DNA of 64,000 bases. It comes from Candidatus Heimdallarchaeota archaeon B3_Heim. Its GTDB lineage: Archaea; Asgardarchaeota; Heimdallarchaeia; Hodarchaeales; Hodarchaeaceae. The stretch lies in the NCBI GenBank assembly GCA_003144275.1, contig NJBF01000001.1, positions 62,001-126,000 of the forward strand, given 5' to 3'. Made by a program: the position numbers and the translations under genes. Position 1 is the stretch's first letter. Each line of letters starts with the position of its first letter. Shown one piece after another: positions 61,954 through 64,000 of the stretch. Below the pieces are notes generated by a model. The model saw only the letters and a list, made by a program, of their open reading frames with translations. It searched no databases and was not told where the DNA came from.

Positions 61954-64000
61954 TCATGCTCCTGGGAAAAGATCTTTTATAGTATTTGTTTCTCCTGCAA
62001 ACGCATCTAAGTCTCCTAACCACTTAGGAAGCGTCTTCTTATGCCTCGTTTCAAAGTCGTTCAAAAATTCACCTAATTTTTTACGTAATTCGGTTGAGGT
62101 ACTGTCTGCAAATATTGCGGCAAATACCCAATTCGCATATTCGATTGTTAGAACAACATCACCGTGATCAATAGTCTTGAGGAGTTGTTCGCTCCGAACA
62201 GCTTCTTTTGCGAATGAAGTAATAGCAGAGAACAACCCAGCCACCAGTGCTGGTTCTACTTGCGATTCTTCTGCAAAAGTATGCGAAAGAACAGCACGTC
62301 CATCCAACATCATTACGTGAAGTGAATCGATGGTTGCTTCTTCGAAAGAATAAGAGAATTCACGGTGCCAGAGGGTTATGATTTGACTAAAGGATACTTC
62401 AGCATCATAGGTAACCTCATCGAGAATCGAATGGACCTCACTGATAGAGATCCCGATATTCTCTGTTAACTGAGAAATAGTTAGCATATGACCTGTAATT
62501 GCATTTCGGATCACTTCACCTTTCTCTGAATTCATCCATGCTTTTGAAACTAATTTCTCAGTATCTTCATCTTTAGAGGGAGTAGCGGCAATCAATAATA
62601 TGTCAGCTTTCTTTTCTAGCTCACCCACACTCGGTAATCGTGTAACATCGGAAAAAATTGATTTATACTGAGTTTTTTCCTCACCTTTCTGTGTTCGTAC
62701 GTGGAATTGTTTTCCTGCAAGGAATAAAATTCCCCCGTAGACGAGGATGACAGCCAACGGATGAAAGAGATTAAAGGGGATAGAGAGAATTTGGAGAAAC
62801 TGACCTCCCGATCCTTGCCAAATCACAGGTATTTGTCGAAGTTCAGGTAGAATGAATTGATACCCCCCGAATGTCCCACCTTTCCAGACTGCGGTTAACC
62901 AATTCAAATCAATGTACCCCAAAACGGATGTTGCCTGTAGAAAAGGATACACCAGTATTTCATTCTGATAATTAGGATATACATCGCCAACAGAGAAACC
63001 TAGTATAGTATACCAACCCTCATTGTACCAACCAAACAAAAAAAGGCTCACAGATAAGATTGAAAGGTAGGTGACGATGCTTGTTCCAATGACGCTCCAA
63101 TTCCATCTACGAATGACTAAGACTAATGTAGCACTCAACAGAAAACTTGCATAATTTTGAGTTAACCAAAAGAAGGTCGCGTACTGAACGGTATCAAAAT
63201 TCGTGAAAATATTCTTAACAATAACTAAATATGTTAAAAAACCAACAGAGAGGAGAAAACCAACCAAAATACCAGAAACCGTTCCTTTAGCTATATTTAT
63301 CCTGTTGAAACGAGCTGTTGTAATTTTAATAGTTTTAAAGCTTTCTATAAGTTTAAGCAATAGATAAATTGAAAATGGTTCGAATATATCTAAAAAGAGA
63401 ACGAAAAACAATGATACCATAATGAAATAGACAATAAAGTACGACACCACAAATATCTGATCGAAATATTGTACGAGGAACAAAATGACAGCCAAACCTG
63501 ACATAAAAGCTCCAACAGTAGATAAACTTTGAACCATTGTTACATATAATTGGTTACCTAAAAATTTACCCTTCCTTGACAAATGACTGGCCTTTATTAG
63601 ATATATACTGAATACTAAAGTTGCTATATAGGCAAAATATATTTCTAAAAACCACCCCATCGATGTTCCTTGGAGTAAGCTTGGATTTTCAGTCTCCCCG
63701 AGGAGTTGTAAAATTGTCATCAGAAGAAACAGAGTTATGGGTAATATCGCAATTAGTACCTTCAATAATTCTCTTTCATTTTCCCAATTCTTTGCTTTTA
63801 CTCGTTTCATTACCTCATGAAAGGGAGAAGTCTCGAGCTCAAATTGTATCTCCTGAAATCTCCGAGAAATAGATCTTACTTCCGAGAGTTGGTTTTCTAA
63901 ATCTTTATTTTCAGCTTCAAATTCCGTAAGAGCAACGTTCTTTTCATATGCCTCTGATTCGCCAGCTTTCTTCAATTGCTTTCGAAGTTGTGAAATCTCA
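61954..64000 (-). CDS. Polytopic membrane protein with C-terminal longin-like domain (5' end outside window)
   Basis: The frame is open to the right edge of the window, so the N-terminus is missing; a TTG at 63975 is only an internal codon. Visible parts: a coiled coil (QLSEVRSISRRFQEIQFELE), about ten membrane helices, then a cytosolic winged-helix-like segment (SEKGEVIRNAITGHMLTISQ, LTENIGISISEVHSILDEVT), then a longin/roadblock-like domain (LHVMMLDGRAVLSHTFAEES, ALVAGLFSAITSFAKEAVRS, LNDFETRHKKTLPKWLGDLD). Convergent with the HerA-longin gene. It could be a membrane receptor for small GTPases, which is inference. Confidence 0.75.
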   Translation of the reverse strand, partial: EISQLRKQLKKAGESEAYEKNVALTEFEAENKDLENQLSEVRSISRRFQEIQFELETSPFHEVMKRVKAKNWENERELLKVLIAILPITLFLLMTILQLLGETENPSLLQGTSMGWFLEIYFAYIATLVFSIYLIKASHLSRKGKFLGNQLYVTMVQSLSTVGAFMSGLAVILFLVQYFDQIFVVSYFIVYFIMVSLFFVLFLDIFEPFSIYLLLKLIESFKTIKITTARFNRINIAKGTVSGILVGFLLSVGFLTYLVIVKNIFTNFDTVQYATFFWLTQNYASFLLSATLVLVIRRWNWSVIGTSIVTYLSILSVSLFLFGWYNEGWYTILGFSVGDVYPNYQNEILVYPFLQATSVLGYIDLNWLTAVWKGGTFGGYQFILPELRQIPVIWQGSGGQFLQILSIPFNLFHPLAVILVYGGILFLAGKQFHVRTQKGEEKTQYKSIFSDVTRLPSVGELEKKADILLIAATPSKDEDTEKLVSKAWMNSEKGEVIRNAITGHMLTISQLTENIGISISEVHSILDEVTYDAEVSFSQIITLWHREFSYSFEEATIDSLHVMMLDGRAVLSHTFAEESQVEPALVAGLFSAITSFAKEAVRSEQLLKTIDHGDVVLTIEYANWVFAAIFADSTSTELRKKLGEFLNDFETRHKKTLPKWLGDLDAFAGETNTIKDLFPGA

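Noticed and set aside
1..64000. CRISPR array, replication origin repeats, complete insertion sequence, 16S/23S rRNA, SRP or RNase P RNA
   Set aside because: I read for regularly spaced repeats, transposase genes and conserved RNA cores and saw none apart from the 5S gene and the two MITE-like elements. C/D and H/ACA guide RNAs cannot be excluded by eye.

Overview
The window is AT-rich archaeal chromosome. It carries TBP, a TFIIB-type factor with a zinc ribbon, archaeal/eukaryal-type ribosomal proteins (including eL14 and a 22-residue eL41 candidate), Cbf5, V/A-type ATPase subunit D, Sec61-beta, Cdc48, and tRNA genes with introns at the canonical 37/38 position. Several traits point towards an Asgard archaeon: at least three longin/roadblock-like domains (51888-52637, the C-terminus of 59247-61865, the C-terminus of 61954-64000), a membrane-anchored repeat protein with a RING-like zinc finger, a JAMM protease and an SNM1/Artemis-type nuclease. 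The phylum call is an inference from gene content; I cannot run a phylogeny.

Layout. Positions 1-7.9 kb are an accessory island of defence-like and decaying genes: a phosphoribosyltransferase-like gene overlapping a degenerate methylase/specificity/nuclease fusion, a HEPN protein, a frameshifted gene, a DUF4365 nuclease-like gene with an in-frame stop, and a HerA ATPase lacking its Walker A half. Positions 8-24.9 kb are core: NAD(P)HX repair, tbp and tfb, an ABC ATPase, archaeosortase, Sec61-beta, a CBS protein, a SPOUT methyltransferase, tRNA-Leu, atpD, rpl3-rpl4-rpl23-rpl2, an EndA-like protein and a PIN-KH ATPase. Positions 27-31 kb hold tRNA-Ser, rps13-rps4-rps11, cbf5-rpl14e and tRNA-Thr. 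Positions 31-41 kb hold a glycosyltransferase, thioredoxin, eL41, an MBL protein, an asparagine-synthase-like protein, a lipid synthase, the RING-like protein and TmcA, with two copies of a short terminal-inverted-repeat element. Positions 40.5-44.8 kb hold a proteostasis cluster (hsp20, cdc48, PAC2-family, HTH regulator, tmcA). The rest includes AmrS, JAMM plus beta-CASP, NfeD, tRNA-Val, an M48 peptidase, a MutS-like ATPase, SNM1, pterin genes, thioredoxin reductase and longin-bearing proteins.

The most striking observation is at 56122-56262 on the minus strand. All conserved parts of an archaeal 5S rRNA are there, but in swapped order: the 3' half comes first, helix I is closed by a GUU triloop, and the new ends fall in loop B, where a perfect 7-bp helix joins them. 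This is a circularly permuted 5S rRNA gene. Permuted 5S is known to me only from some mitochondrial genomes.

Functional links. Pterin synthesis can be read from a PTPS with the ExxHGH (PTPS-III) motif convergent with MptE, giving a route that would not need FolB. RNA processing is strongly represented: the EndA-like subunit lacks the catalytic histidine, and Cbf5, TmcA, the SPOUT enzyme and two beta-CASP enzymes are present.
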